NCBI GenBank assembly: GCA_049596455.1
Contig: JBMYLP010000010.1
Span: 1 to 55,203 of the forward strand
Direction: 5' to 3'
DNA: 55,203 nucleotides
Source: UBA7446 sp049596455
GTDB taxonomy: Bacteria; Bacteroidota; Bacteroidia; Flavobacteriales; Flavobacteriaceae
Shown: positions 16,791 through 25,967 of the stretch, in pieces
Numbering within the stretch: the stretch's first letter is position 1
Layout: each line of letters begins with the position of its first letter
Notes under the pieces: model-generated
What the model was told of the DNA's origin: nothing
What the model saw: the letters and a program-made list of their open reading frames with translations, nothing else
Databases searched by the model: none
Program-made: the position numbers and the translations under genes

Positions 16791-18425
16791 ATGGCAAAAA
16801 AAATTCAATTTGATGTGGATGCGCGCGACGGATTAAAGCGCGGTGTAGATGCTCTTGCAGATGCAGTTAAAGTAACTCTTGGTCCAAAAGGACGCAACGT
16901 TATCATTGGAAAATCTTTCGGTGGACCTCAAGTCACCAAAGATGGTGTAAGTGTTGCCAAAGAGGTAGAGCTTGAAGATGCACTTGAAAACATGGGTGCA
17001 CAAATGGTTAAAGAAGTTGCTTCTAAAACCAATGACCTTGCTGGTGACGGTACCACTACCGCAACTATTTTAGCGCAAGCTATTGTTAAGGAAGGGTTGA
17101 AAAACGTAGCTGCTGGCGCAAATCCTATGGATTTGAAACGCGGTATTGATAAAGCCGTTGATGCTATTGTAAAAAACCTAAACGATCAGTCTGTTGAAGT
17201 AGGGAATTCTTCAGAAAAAATCAAGCAAGTAGCTTCTATTTCGGCAAATAACGACGAGGCAATTGGAGAACTTATTACTGCTGCATTTGACAAGGTTGGT
17301 AAAGAAGGCGTAATTACTGTTGAAGAAGCCAAAGGAACCGATACTACTGTTGATATTGTAGAAGGAATGCAATTTGATCGCGGTTATATCTCACCCTATT
17401 TTGTTACCAATTCAGACAAAATGGAAGCTGATATGGAAACGCCGTATATTTTATTGTATGATAAGAAAATTTCTACGATGAAAGATTTGCTTCCGGTACT
17501 AGAGCCTGTTGCGCAAAGTGGCAAGCCACTTGTTGTTATTGCAGAAGATGTTGACGGCGAAGCTCTTGCCACATTGGTTGTAAACAAGCTTCGTGGTTCA
17601 CTCAAAATTGCTGCAGTAAAAGCTCCTGGTTTTGGTGACCGCAGAAAAGCAATGCTCGAAGATATTGCCATCCTTACAGGCGGAACAGTGATTTCTGAAG
17701 ATCGAGGATTTACTCTCGAAAATGCTACTATTGACATGTTGGGGACAGCAGAAAAAGTAACCATTGACAAAGACAACACTACGGTTGTAAATGGTGCTGG
17801 AAACTCAGATGACATTAAGGCGCGCGTAAATCAAATCAAGTCGCAAATTGAAGCATCTACTTCTGACTACGACAAAGAAAAACTTCAAGAACGCTTAGCA
17901 AAGCTATCTGGTGGAGTTGCTGTGTTGTATGTTGGAGCAGCTTCTGAGGTAGAAATGAAAGAAAAGAAAGATCGTGTAGATGATGCACTTCATGCCACAC
18001 GAGCTGCTGTTGAGGAAGGTATTGTTTCTGGAGGTGGCGTTGCGCTACTTCAAGCATTACCAAGTTTGGCAAAGCTAAAAAGCGAAAATGCCGATGAGCA
18101 AACAGGAGTTCAAATTGTGGCTCGTGCTATTGAATCACCACTAAGAACAATTGTTGCTAATGCTGGCGGTGAAGGCTCTGTGGTAGTTGCAAAAGTTATT
18201 GAAGGTGACGAAAACTTTGGCTACGATGCCAAAACAGACACCTACGGCAATATGCAAGAAAAAGGAATCATTGATCCAAAGAAAGTAACACGCATTGCGC
18301 TTGAAAACGCTGCATCTGTTGCGGGGATGATTCTTACAACAGAATGCGCTTTGGTAGATATCAAGGAAGATAATCCACCCGCCATGCCACCAATGGGCGG
18401 CGGCGGTATGCCAGGCATGATGTAA
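16791..18425 (+). CDS. groEL: Chaperonin GroEL
   Basis: A 544-residue 60-kDa chaperonin with the ATP-site motifs GPKGRNVIIGKSFG and AGDGTTTATILAQ, and the flexible C-terminal MGGGGMPGMM tail. It forms the tetradecameric folding chamber with GroES. Length and motifs are normal. A strong terminator follows 15 bases after the stop. Confidence 0.98.
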   Translation: MAKKIQFDVDARDGLKRGVDALADAVKVTLGPKGRNVIIGKSFGGPQVTKDGVSVAKEVELEDALENMGAQMVKEVASKTNDLAGDGTTTATILAQAIVKEGLKNVAAGANPMDLKRGIDKAVDAIVKNLNDQSVEVGNSSEKIKQVASISANNDEAIGELITAAFDKVGKEGVITVEEAKGTDTTVDIVEGMQFDRGYISPYFVTNSDKMEADMETPYILLYDKKISTMKDLLPVLEPVAQSGKPLVVIAEDVDGEALATLVVNKLRGSLKIAAVKAPGFGDRRKAMLEDIAILTGGTVISEDRGFTLENATIDMLGTAEKVTIDKDNTTVVNGAGNSDDIKARVNQIKSQIEASTSDYDKEKLQERLAKLSGGVAVLYVGAASEVEMKEKKDRVDDALHATRAAVEEGIVSGGGVALLQALPSLAKLKSENADEQTGVQIVARAIESPLRTIVANAGGEGSVVVAKVIEGDENFGYDAKTDTYGNMQEKGIIDPKKVTRIALENAASVAGMILTTECALVDIKEDNPPAMPPMGGGGMPGMM

Positions 18426-18440
18426 AAACCAACTAAAATG

Positions 18441-18465
18441 ACTGCCCCGATAAGGGGCAGTTTTT
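18441..18465 (+). terminator. Terminator of groESL
   Basis: ACTGCCCC and GGGGCAGT pair around a GATAA loop and are followed by TTTTT. The start codon of the next gene lies three bases behind the T-run. Confidence 0.88.
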
Positions 18466-18467
18466 GT

Positions 18468-18938
18468 ATGTATTCTACGCTACTGAAACATATTGAATTG
18501 TTCCTTAATGAAAATCCAACGCTACAAGATGGTTTAGATTGGATTTGCAATGAGATACAGCAAAATCTCCCAAACTACGACTGGGTAGGCTTTTACTTTC
18601 ATCATCCCAAAAAAAAGGAACTTCATCTTAAGGCATTTGCCGGAAAACCTACAGACCATACCGTTATTCCATTTGGCAAAGGCATATGTGGTCAAGTGGC
18701 TGTGAGTAATCAAAATTTTGTGGTGGATGATGTGTCCCAGCAAGACAACTACATTTCGTGTAGCATTGACGTGAAATCTGAAATTGTAATTCCACTTTTT
18801 GTGGAGACCAGAAATGTGGGGCAAATCGATATTGACTCCAATACACCCAGTGCATTTAACCAAAAAGATGTGGATTTTTTAGAAGCCGTAAACGCTCTCG
18901 TTTCTACATTTTTATTGCGCACAAATGCGCAATTTTAG
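18468..18938 (+). CDS. GAF-domain protein, free methionine-R-sulfoxide reductase-like
   Basis: A 156-residue single GAF domain with the pattern of free Met-R-sulfoxide reductases: WVGFYF, IPFGKGICGQVA, SEIVIPLF and GQIDIDS. Cys74 and Cys98 match, by their 24-residue spacing, two of the three family Cys. The first (about ten residues before Cys74, in the GKPTD region) is missing, so the redox cycle may differ or the domain may only bind ligand. The start is ATG 18468; an alternative upstream at 18438 lies in the groEL terminator. Possible readthrough from groESL would link it to protein-damage repair. Confidence 0.8.
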   Translation: MYSTLLKHIELFLNENPTLQDGLDWICNEIQQNLPNYDWVGFYFHHPKKKELHLKAFAGKPTDHTVIPFGKGICGQVAVSNQNFVVDDVSQQDNYISCSIDVKSEIVIPLFVETRNVGQIDIDSNTPSAFNQKDVDFLEAVNALVSTFLLRTNAQF

Positions 18939-18952
18939 TGAGAGAAAATTCC

Positions 18953-18960
18953 TACATTTG
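18953..18960 (+). promoter_or_regulatory. -7 box before purH
   Basis: TACATTTG matches TAnnTTTG, 20 bases before the purH ATG. The -33 position is poorly matched. Confidence 0.45.
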
Positions 18961-18980
18961 CGTTTACCAATTTTTTCTTA

Positions 18981-20507
18981 ATGCAAGACGCTATACAAGC
19001 CAAATCCGCCCTCGTTTCCGTATTCAACAAAGAAGGGCTTGCGCCCATTGTCAAAAAAATGCACGACTTGGGCATTACGCTTTACTCTACTGGCGGTACG
19101 GCGGCTTTTATTGAAGAGCAAAACATCCCTGTTAAACAAGTTGAAGACTTAACTTCATACCCTTCTATTTTGGGTGGGCGTGTAAAAACATTGCATCCAA
19201 AAGTTTTTGGTGGGATTCTAAACCGAAGAGAAAACGAAAACGACCAACAAGAACTTGCCACTTATGACATTCCGCACTTAGACATTGTTTTGGTGGATTT
19301 ATACCCTTTTGAAGACACCGTGAAATCTGGAGCTAGCGAGGCAGACATTATTGAAAAAATTGATATCGGTGGTATTTCGTTAATTCGTGCTGCTGCAAAA
19401 AATTACCGTGACGTTTTGTGCGTTTCATCGGTTAATGATTACGCCGATTTTTTAGCATTGTTAAACAATAAAAAAGGCAGCACTGGACTTTCCGACAGAA
19501 AGAAATTTGCTGCCAATGCATTTCAGGTATCTTCGCATTACGACACTCAAATTTTTTCGTTTTTTAGTGATGATTCCGATACACTAAAAATCAGCTACAC
19601 AGGCGGTACTACATTACGATATGGGGAAAACCCCCACCAAAAAGGGCAGTTTTTTGGTGACTTTGATGAGGTGTTTACCAAACACGGAGGAAAAGAACTA
19701 TCATACAACAACTTGTTGGATGTTGATGCTGCGGTGCAGCTCATGGCAGAGTTTCAAAACGATGCGCCAACATTTGCCATTTTAAAACACAATAACGCTT
19801 GCGGATTAGCAACACGTAACACTCTTGCTGAGGCTTACACAGATGCGCTTGCAGGCGATCCAGTTTCCGCTTTTGGTGGTGTGCTGATTGCCAATACTTC
19901 CATTGATCTTGCTACTGCGGAGCAAATCCACAAATTGTTCTGTGAGGTAGTTATTGCACCTGATTTTAACACAGATGCCCTGCAACTGCTTCAACAGAAA
20001 AAAAACAGAATTTTGTTGCAACTTAATCAATACCCGCAACCCAAAACATTAGTGCGCACATGCCTTAACGGACACTTGGTTCAAGAGCGAGATTCTATTA
20101 CAGATAGCTCCGATATGTTACAGGTGGCTACGGACAGAAAAGTTACTCCACAAGAGGAAAGTGATTTATTGTTTGCCTCTAAAATTTGTAAACACACCAA
20201 ATCAAACACCATTGTATTGGCAAAAAACGGGCAGCTCATTGCATCAGGCACTGGACAAACTTCTAGGGTAGATGCACTAAAACAGTCTATTGAAAAAGCG
20301 TCGCACTTTGGTTTTGATCTCAATGGTGCCGTAATGGCTAGTGATGCATTTTTTCCATTTCCAGACTGTGTAGAAATTGCCCACAAAGCAGGTGTCACTG
20401 CCGTAATTCAACCTGGCGGGTCTATTAAAGACCAATTAAGTGTTGATTATTGTAACGCAAATAAATTAGCAATGGTCATGACAGGTGTGCGGCATTTTAA
20501 ACATTAA
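18981..20507 (+). CDS. purH: Bifunctional AICAR transformylase/IMP cyclohydrolase
   Basis: A 508-residue PurH catalysing the last two steps of IMP synthesis. The N-terminal cyclohydrolase domain (about 1-150) shows YSTGGTAAF, SYPSILGGRVKTLHPKVFGGIL and GGISLIRAAAKN. The transformylase domain has RYGENPHQKG, the catalytic Lys-His in LKHNNACG, and QPGGSIKDQ near the end. Full length. It is followed after 28 bases by mreB, so it may be co-transcribed with the cell-shape genes. Confidence 0.97.
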   Translation: MQDAIQAKSALVSVFNKEGLAPIVKKMHDLGITLYSTGGTAAFIEEQNIPVKQVEDLTSYPSILGGRVKTLHPKVFGGILNRRENENDQQELATYDIPHLDIVLVDLYPFEDTVKSGASEADIIEKIDIGGISLIRAAAKNYRDVLCVSSVNDYADFLALLNNKKGSTGLSDRKKFAANAFQVSSHYDTQIFSFFSDDSDTLKISYTGGTTLRYGENPHQKGQFFGDFDEVFTKHGGKELSYNNLLDVDAAVQLMAEFQNDAPTFAILKHNNACGLATRNTLAEAYTDALAGDPVSAFGGVLIANTSIDLATAEQIHKLFCEVVIAPDFNTDALQLLQQKKNRILLQLNQYPQPKTLVRTCLNGHLVQERDSITDSSDMLQVATDRKVTPQEESDLLFASKICKHTKSNTIVLAKNGQLIASGTGQTSRVDALKQSIEKASHFGFDLNGAVMASDAFFPFPDCVEIAHKAGVTAVIQPGGSIKDQLSVDYCNANKLAMVMTGVRHFKH

Positions 20508-20535
20508 TTCGTAATATTATACAATATTTGCTCCC

Positions 20536-21564
20536 ATGGGTTTTTTTGATTTTTTAACTGAAGAAATTGCGATTGACTTAGGCACCGCTAACACACTCAT
20601 TATTCATAATGACAAGGTGGTAGTTGATAGCCCGTCTATTGTTGCAATGGATAGAACAAGCAACAAGATAATTGCAGTTGGACAGGAAGCCAATCAAATG
20701 CAAGGAAAAACACATGAAAATATTAAAACAATCCGACCACTTAAGGATGGAGTTATAGCAGACTTTAATGCCTCGGAGCAAATGATAAGCATGTTCATTA
20801 AGAACATCCCTTCACTCAAAAAACGCTTTTTTACCCCTTCACTTCGTATGGTTATATGTATTCCTTCGGGAATTACAGAGGTAGAAATGCGTGCGGTGCG
20901 CGAATCAGCAGAGCGTGTAAACGGCAAGGAGGTTTATCTTATACACGAACCCATGGCAGCCGCTATTGGTATTGGAATTGATATCATGCAGCCTAAGGGA
21001 AATATGATTATTGATATAGGTGGTGGTACTACAGAAATCGCTGTTATTGCTTTGTCGGGGATTGTGTGTGACAAATCTGTGAAAATTGCAGGCGATGTAT
21101 TTACCAACGATATCATCTATTACATGCGCACCCAACATAACTTATATATTGGTGATCGTACTGCTGAGAGAGTGAAAATTGCCATTGGATCTGCAACAGA
21201 AGAACTTGAAAATCCTCCAGATGACATGTCGGTGCAGGGGCGTGATTTGCTCACTGGGAAGCCAAAAGAAATCATGATTTCTTACCGTGAAATCCATAAA
21301 GCACTTGATAAATCCATCATTCGCATTGAAGACTCTGTAATGGAAACCTTGGCGCAAACCCCACCCGAGTTAGCGGCTGATATTTACAATACTGGAGTGT
21401 ATTTGGCAGGTGGCGGATCTATGCTTAGAGGACTGGATAAACGATTATCCCAAAAAACTGAACTCCCCATTTTTATTGCTGAAGATCCGCTGAGAGCTGT
21501 AGTGCGCGGAACGGGAACCGCACTTAAAAACATTGAGCGTTACAAGTCTGTTTTGGTTAAATAG
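20536..21564 (+). CDS. mreB: Rod-shape actin homologue MreB
   Basis: A 342-residue actin-fold protein: phosphate 1 motif IAIDLGTANTLI, phosphate 2 in IDIGGGTTEIAVI, and the adenosine motif GVYLAGGGSMLRGLD. MreB filaments guide peptidoglycan synthesis along the side wall. Normal length. It begins the run mreB-mreC-mreD-mrdA-rodA. Confidence 0.97.
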   Translation: MGFFDFLTEEIAIDLGTANTLIIHNDKVVVDSPSIVAMDRTSNKIIAVGQEANQMQGKTHENIKTIRPLKDGVIADFNASEQMISMFIKNIPSLKKRFFTPSLRMVICIPSGITEVEMRAVRESAERVNGKEVYLIHEPMAAAIGIGIDIMQPKGNMIIDIGGGTTEIAVIALSGIVCDKSVKIAGDVFTNDIIYYMRTQHNLYIGDRTAERVKIAIGSATEELENPPDDMSVQGRDLLTGKPKEIMISYREIHKALDKSIIRIEDSVMETLAQTPPELAADIYNTGVYLAGGGSMLRGLDKRLSQKTELPIFIAEDPLRAVVRGTGTALKNIERYKSVLVK

Positions 21565-21571
21565 ATAGCTC

Positions 21572-22378
21572 ATGCAAAAACTCCTGAACAGCATACTGCG
21601 AAACGGAACGCTTTTGTTGTTCATATTGCTGTTTGGGCTATCCCTAAGGTTTATTGCTAATAATCAAAACTACCAACAAAGTTCTTTTTTAGCATTTAAC
21701 AATGCTGTTTCAGCGCCGTTTTTTGAAGCCCGTCATACTTTTTTTTCCTTTTTTAAAAGACAGCTCCATAACGACCAACTCGTAGCGGAAAATCAATACT
21801 TGCTCGAGCAACTCATCACTAAAAACAACCAAGCATTTTTGTTGGATTCTATCCCCTTTGAGGTAATTCCAGCCCAAGTAATTCGAAATAGCATTCAGTT
21901 AAAGCACAATCATTTGACCATTAATGCAGGCGAAAGAGATGGTGTGAAAAAAGAAATGGGCGTCATCACTGCCAACGGTATTGTTGGTGTTATAGAAAAT
22001 GTATCTACAAAAACCAGTGGGGTAATTTCACTGCTTAACAAATCGCTACGCGTTAATGCTAAACTCAAAAAAAGTAATCATTTTGGCAGTTTGCATTGGG
22101 ATAGCAAGACGCCTAATACTGTGGTACTCTCGGATGTGCCTTTGGCGGCAAAAGTTGTCGTGGGGGACACTATTGTTACAGGCGGTATGTCGGCTATTTT
22201 TCCAGCCGAAATACCCATTGGAAAAGTCTCAGCTACGGAAGTTCCGCTTAATGATAATTATTACAACTTAAGTGTTGCCCTTTTCCAAGACATGACCAAC
22301 TTGAATCAAGTATATGTAGTGCGTTTTCCTTCGGCAGATGAGATTAAAAAACTAATAAACGACAGTGATAATGAATAG
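21572..22378 (+). CDS. mreC: Rod-shape determining protein MreC
   Basis: A 268-residue protein with a short cytoplasmic start, one transmembrane helix (about 13-28), a short coiled coil (about 65-88, QLVAENQYLLEQLITK) and the periplasmic beta-barrel domain with GERDGVKKEMGVITANGIVGVI and the TGGMSAIFPAEIPIGKV block. It activates the PBP2-RodA synthase. Seven bases after mreB and overlapping mreD by eight. Confidence 0.93.
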   Translation: MQKLLNSILRNGTLLLFILLFGLSLRFIANNQNYQQSSFLAFNNAVSAPFFEARHTFFSFFKRQLHNDQLVAENQYLLEQLITKNNQAFLLDSIPFEVIPAQVIRNSIQLKHNHLTINAGERDGVKKEMGVITANGIVGVIENVSTKTSGVISLLNKSLRVNAKLKKSNHFGSLHWDSKTPNTVVLSDVPLAAKVVVGDTIVTGGMSAIFPAEIPIGKVSATEVPLNDNYYNLSVALFQDMTNLNQVYVVRFPSADEIKKLINDSDNE

Positions 22379-22871
22379 ATTGCCGAAATTGATTTTATGG
22401 TTTTTGGTGTTGCTATTTGTACAAGCATTTTTGTTTGACCCTGTTTTGTTGGGTATTCCTTATGCTCCTTTTGTATATGTATTGCTGTTTATTTTTTTAC
22501 CAAACGATTGGGCGCCATGGATTATTCTTTTGGCTGGTTTTTTTATTGGCTTTTGTATCGATTTTATCTTTTTTTCAGGGGGAATTCACACTGCCGCATG
22601 TGTGTTAATAGCATACACACGCCCATTATTTATTAGAGCGGTATTTAGCGACACTATGGCTCCACAAGACCTAAAAATTGAGCATGAATCCTTTGGGAGT
22701 TTATTTCGATATGTTATACTCATTGTACTGGTGCATCACTTTTTTGTTTTTTTATTTGTTGTGGCAACTATTGACCGTTTAGGATGGCTGCTAGGTGCAT
22801 GGTTTACCAATAGTCTACTGACCATTTTGGCAAGTGCTTTTATTCTAATCCTAACTCGAAATTCCAAGTGA
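22371..22871 (+). CDS. mreD: Rod-shape determining protein MreD
   Basis: A 166-residue, almost wholly hydrophobic protein of about five transmembrane helices, with the Bacteroidetes MreD pattern (FDPVLLGIPYAPFVYVLLFIF). I take ATG 22371, which overlaps the mreC end by eight bases; the GTG at 22365 is less likely. It helps anchor the elongasome. The stop TGA overlaps the ATG of mrdA by one base. Confidence 0.88.
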   Translation: MNRLPKLILWFLVLLFVQAFLFDPVLLGIPYAPFVYVLLFIFLPNDWAPWIILLAGFFIGFCIDFIFFSGGIHTAACVLIAYTRPLFIRAVFSDTMAPQDLKIEHESFGSLFRYVILIVLVHHFFVFLFVVATIDRLGWLLGAWFTNSLLTILASAFILILTRNSK

Positions 22872-24733
22872 TGAGAACACGCTTTTTCCCCATTCTCATT
22901 GGTTTTTTTGGAATTGTGATGCTTGCACGGCTATTCTCGTTACAAATTTTATCAGATGAATATGGCGATTTGTCCCTCAAAAATTCGGTGCTAAAGCAAT
23001 TTGTCTATCCAGAACGGGGCTATGTGTTTGACCGTAACGGAAAATTATTGGTTTCCAATCAACCCATGTATGATCTAATGGTTGTGCCAAAAGACCTAAT
23101 GTCATTTGACACCTTAGACCTATGCAAAATGCTTCGACTAACAAAGCAAGAACTCAATGATAAACTTGCCAAAGCCAAACGCTATTCGTTGCGTGCTCCT
23201 TCAGTATTGTTAGGTCAAATTTCAAAGCAAGATTATGCCACCCTGCAAGAAAAAATGTGGAAATTCCCAGGGATGTACATTCAGCGAAAATCAGTACGTG
23301 CTTACCATACTGATGTTGCATCTAACATTTTGGGCTACATCAGCGAGGTGAATTATTTTGATATGGATAACAACCCCTACTACAAACAAGGCGAACTGAT
23401 TGGTAGGCAAGGCATTGAAAAAACGTACGAGAAAATACTTCGAGGGAAAAAAGGCGTTACCTATTTACAGCGCGATAAGTTTAATCGAATTATTGGACCT
23501 TATAAAGAAAAACAACTGGACACGCTCCCGACACCAGCGCAAGATATTACGTTGTCCATAGACATTGATTTACAAGAATACGGCACCAAACTTCTTGCCA
23601 ATAAACGCGGTGGGATTTTGGCTATAGAACCAAACACAGGTGAAATTTTAATGAGTGTTAGCACCCCCACTTATGCACCAAATTTGCTTGTCGGCAGAGA
23701 TCGTTCTGCAAATTTCAGAGTTTTAAAACAAGACACGCTAAATCGGTTTTTGTTTGATCGCTCGTTGCAAGGGCAATATCCGCCAGGTTCGCCGTTTAAA
23801 GTACTCAATGCGCTTGTTGCACTTGAAGAAGAGGTAATTCAGCCAAATGCAACATTCACGTGCTACAGCGGTCACTTCTATGCGCGAAATCAATTTATGG
23901 CTTGTAAGTGTACACCTGGTTCAATAAATAACTTAAATAGGGGGATTTACAATTCGTGCAATACGTATTTTTCAAATGTGTATAGGCGCATTATTGATAA
24001 AGACAATAATGCGCCAGACGGCATAAATACTTGGCATAGTCACCTCAGTAGTTTTGGGCTTGGAAATTATTTGGGCTACGATCATCCCGTGGGGCAATCG
24101 GGCTATGTGCCAAATGCTAATTTTTATAATTTGTGGTACCCTAACCAGCGTTGGCGTGGTGCAACAACTGTCTCAAACGCCATTGGGCAAGGCGAAATTT
24201 TAATGACACCTATCCAATTGGCAAATGTTGTTGCAGCAATTGCTAACCGTGGATTTTTCTATACTCCCCATTTTGTGAAGGGTATTCAAGGTGATTTCAT
24301 AGCTGCCGAGTACAGAACAAAACGATTTACTAGCATATCAAAAGAACACTTTGACCCAGTGATTGAAGGCATGGCGAACGTGGTAAAAAAAGGTACTGCG
24401 CGCATAGCATCAGTACGAGGAATTGAAGTATGTGGAAAAACAGGGACCATTGAAAACTTTACCAAAATCAACGGAGTTAGAACCCAACTTACAGACCACT
24501 CGATGTTCATTGCGTTTGCGCCAAAAGACAATCCAAAAATTGCCCTCGCCGTAATTGTTGAAAATGGGTATTGGGGTGGTAGATGGGCGGCACCCATTGC
24601 AAGTTTGGTCATCGAAAAATACCTCACTGGAAATGTGAAACGCTCATGGTTAGAAAAACGCATGATGGAAGGTAGTTTGGAAGCAGAGTACGCTAAAGTA
24701 ACCAGTAACAAACCCTTTAACATAAATGAATAA
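22871..24733 (+). CDS. mrdA: Penicillin-binding protein 2 (elongation transpeptidase)
   Basis: A 620-residue class B PBP: one N-terminal membrane helix, the dimerisation domain (ERGYVFDRNGKLLVSN) and the transpeptidase domain. Catalytic motifs are SxxK within PPGSPFKVLNA (family usually SPGSTFK), SxN as SCN in YNSCNTYF, and KTG in CGKTGTIENF. It cross-links peptidoglycan during side-wall growth with RodA. ATG 22871 follows mreD in TGATG; the gene overlaps rodA by eight bases. Confidence 0.95.
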   Translation: MRTRFFPILIGFFGIVMLARLFSLQILSDEYGDLSLKNSVLKQFVYPERGYVFDRNGKLLVSNQPMYDLMVVPKDLMSFDTLDLCKMLRLTKQELNDKLAKAKRYSLRAPSVLLGQISKQDYATLQEKMWKFPGMYIQRKSVRAYHTDVASNILGYISEVNYFDMDNNPYYKQGELIGRQGIEKTYEKILRGKKGVTYLQRDKFNRIIGPYKEKQLDTLPTPAQDITLSIDIDLQEYGTKLLANKRGGILAIEPNTGEILMSVSTPTYAPNLLVGRDRSANFRVLKQDTLNRFLFDRSLQGQYPPGSPFKVLNALVALEEEVIQPNATFTCYSGHFYARNQFMACKCTPGSINNLNRGIYNSCNTYFSNVYRRIIDKDNNAPDGINTWHSHLSSFGLGNYLGYDHPVGQSGYVPNANFYNLWYPNQRWRGATTVSNAIGQGEILMTPIQLANVVAAIANRGFFYTPHFVKGIQGDFIAAEYRTKRFTSISKEHFDPVIEGMANVVKKGTARIASVRGIEVCGKTGTIENFTKINGVRTQLTDHSMFIAFAPKDNPKIALAVIVENGYWGGRWAAPIASLVIEKYLTGNVKRSWLEKRMMEGSLEAEYAKVTSNKPFNINE

Positions 24734-25967
24734 ATTCGCACGTTTTGATTGGTTTAGTTTGCTGCTGTACCTCGTTTTGGTTGGTATCGGATTCATAAAT
24801 ATTTACTCTGCAGTGTATAATGCCGATGATAACTCTGTTGCGCTCAGTTTTATGCAAAAGCAACTGATTTCTTTTGGGCTAGGGGTTGTATTAATCTTTA
24901 TTATACAATTTTTTGATACCAGATTTTTTGAGCGTTACGCAAGCATTATTTATTTAGTTTCAATTGGTAGCTTGCTAGGGCTTTGGTTGTTTGGAACTGA
25001 GGTGTCTGGTGCGCAGTCGTGGTATACTATTGGGAGTTTTAGTTTACAGCCTTCTGAGTTTGCGAAGGTTGCAGTTGCCTTAGCGCTTGCCAAACATTTG
25101 GGCGATTTTAATACCCAAATTGAAAGGACCAAAGATTATATCGGGGCGTTTGTAATTATGGGGATTCCCACAATTCTTACCCTTTTACAACCTGACCCAG
25201 GAACCGCACTTGTATTACTTGGTTTCTTTTTAGTCCTTCACACAGAAGGGCTCCCTTCATTTTTCTTCATAAGTCTTATCAGTCTTTTTGTTTTATTCGT
25301 TTCAACATTATGGATGGGCATGTATTGGGTAATGGTTGCGATTGTACTATTGGCAATTTTGTATGTTGCTCTACAATCTAAGCGAAAACGCAAAAAAATT
25401 GTTTTCCCTGCCCTACTTGCTACCATTCTTTTTAGTGGATTTACTTACTCCGTATCCTATATTTTTGAGCATGTTTTTGAGCAACGTCATAGGGATAGAT
25501 TCAACATACTGCTTGGCAAAGAAGTAGATACACAAGGAGTTGGATATAACATCAACCAATCTCAAATTGCCATTGGCTCAGGTAGATTTTCAGGGAAGGG
25601 ATTTTTGGAGGGCACACAAACAAAAGGTGGTTTCGTTCCAGAACAACAAACCGACTATATTTTTACCACTATTGGGGAAGAATGGGGGTTTATCGGCTCC
25701 TCTTTTGTGTTGCTACTTTTTTTAATCTTAATACTGCGAATTGTTAGAGTTGCCTATAAACAAAAAACGACATTCGCGCGAGTTTTTTGCCTTGGTTTTG
25801 CCTGTACTTTGTTTATTCACGTTGCTATAAACTTAGGCATGGTAGTAGGGCTCGTTCCCACTATTGGTATTCCTTTACCCCTAATGAGTTATGGCGGCTC
25901 CAGCTTATTGGCGTTTAGTATTTTCTTAGGTATTTATTTGCGTATTGCCTACCAGCGAATGGATTAA
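24726..25967 (+). CDS. rodA: Peptidoglycan polymerase RodA (SEDS family)
   Basis: A 413-residue SEDS glycosyltransferase with about ten transmembrane helices. The conserved blocks are FSLQPSEFAKVAVALALAKH, LLQPDPGTALVLL (with the catalytic Asp region), a large periplasmic loop with QSQIAIGSG and PEQQTDYIFTTIGEEWGF, and PLMSYGGSSLL near the end. It polymerises glycan strands together with PBP2. Its stop codon overlaps that of the convergent protease gene by four bases. Confidence 0.95.
   Translation: MNKFARFDWFSLLLYLVLVGIGFINIYSAVYNADDNSVALSFMQKQLISFGLGVVLIFIIQFFDTRFFERYASIIYLVSIGSLLGLWLFGTEVSGAQSWYTIGSFSLQPSEFAKVAVALALAKHLGDFNTQIERTKDYIGAFVIMGIPTILTLLQPDPGTALVLLGFFLVLHTEGLPSFFFISLISLFVLFVSTLWMGMYWVMVAIVLLAILYVALQSKRKRKKIVFPALLATILFSGFTYSVSYIFEHVFEQRHRDRFNILLGKEVDTQGVGYNINQSQIAIGSGRFSGKGFLEGTQTKGGFVPEQQTDYIFTTIGEEWGFIGSSFVLLLFLILILRIVRVAYKQKTTFARVFCLGFACTLFIHVAINLGMVVGLVPTIGIPLPLMSYGGSSLLAFSIFLGIYLRIAYQRMD

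Noticed and set aside
18438..18467. Longer start for the GAF protein
   Set aside because: The added codons are the groEL terminator hairpin.
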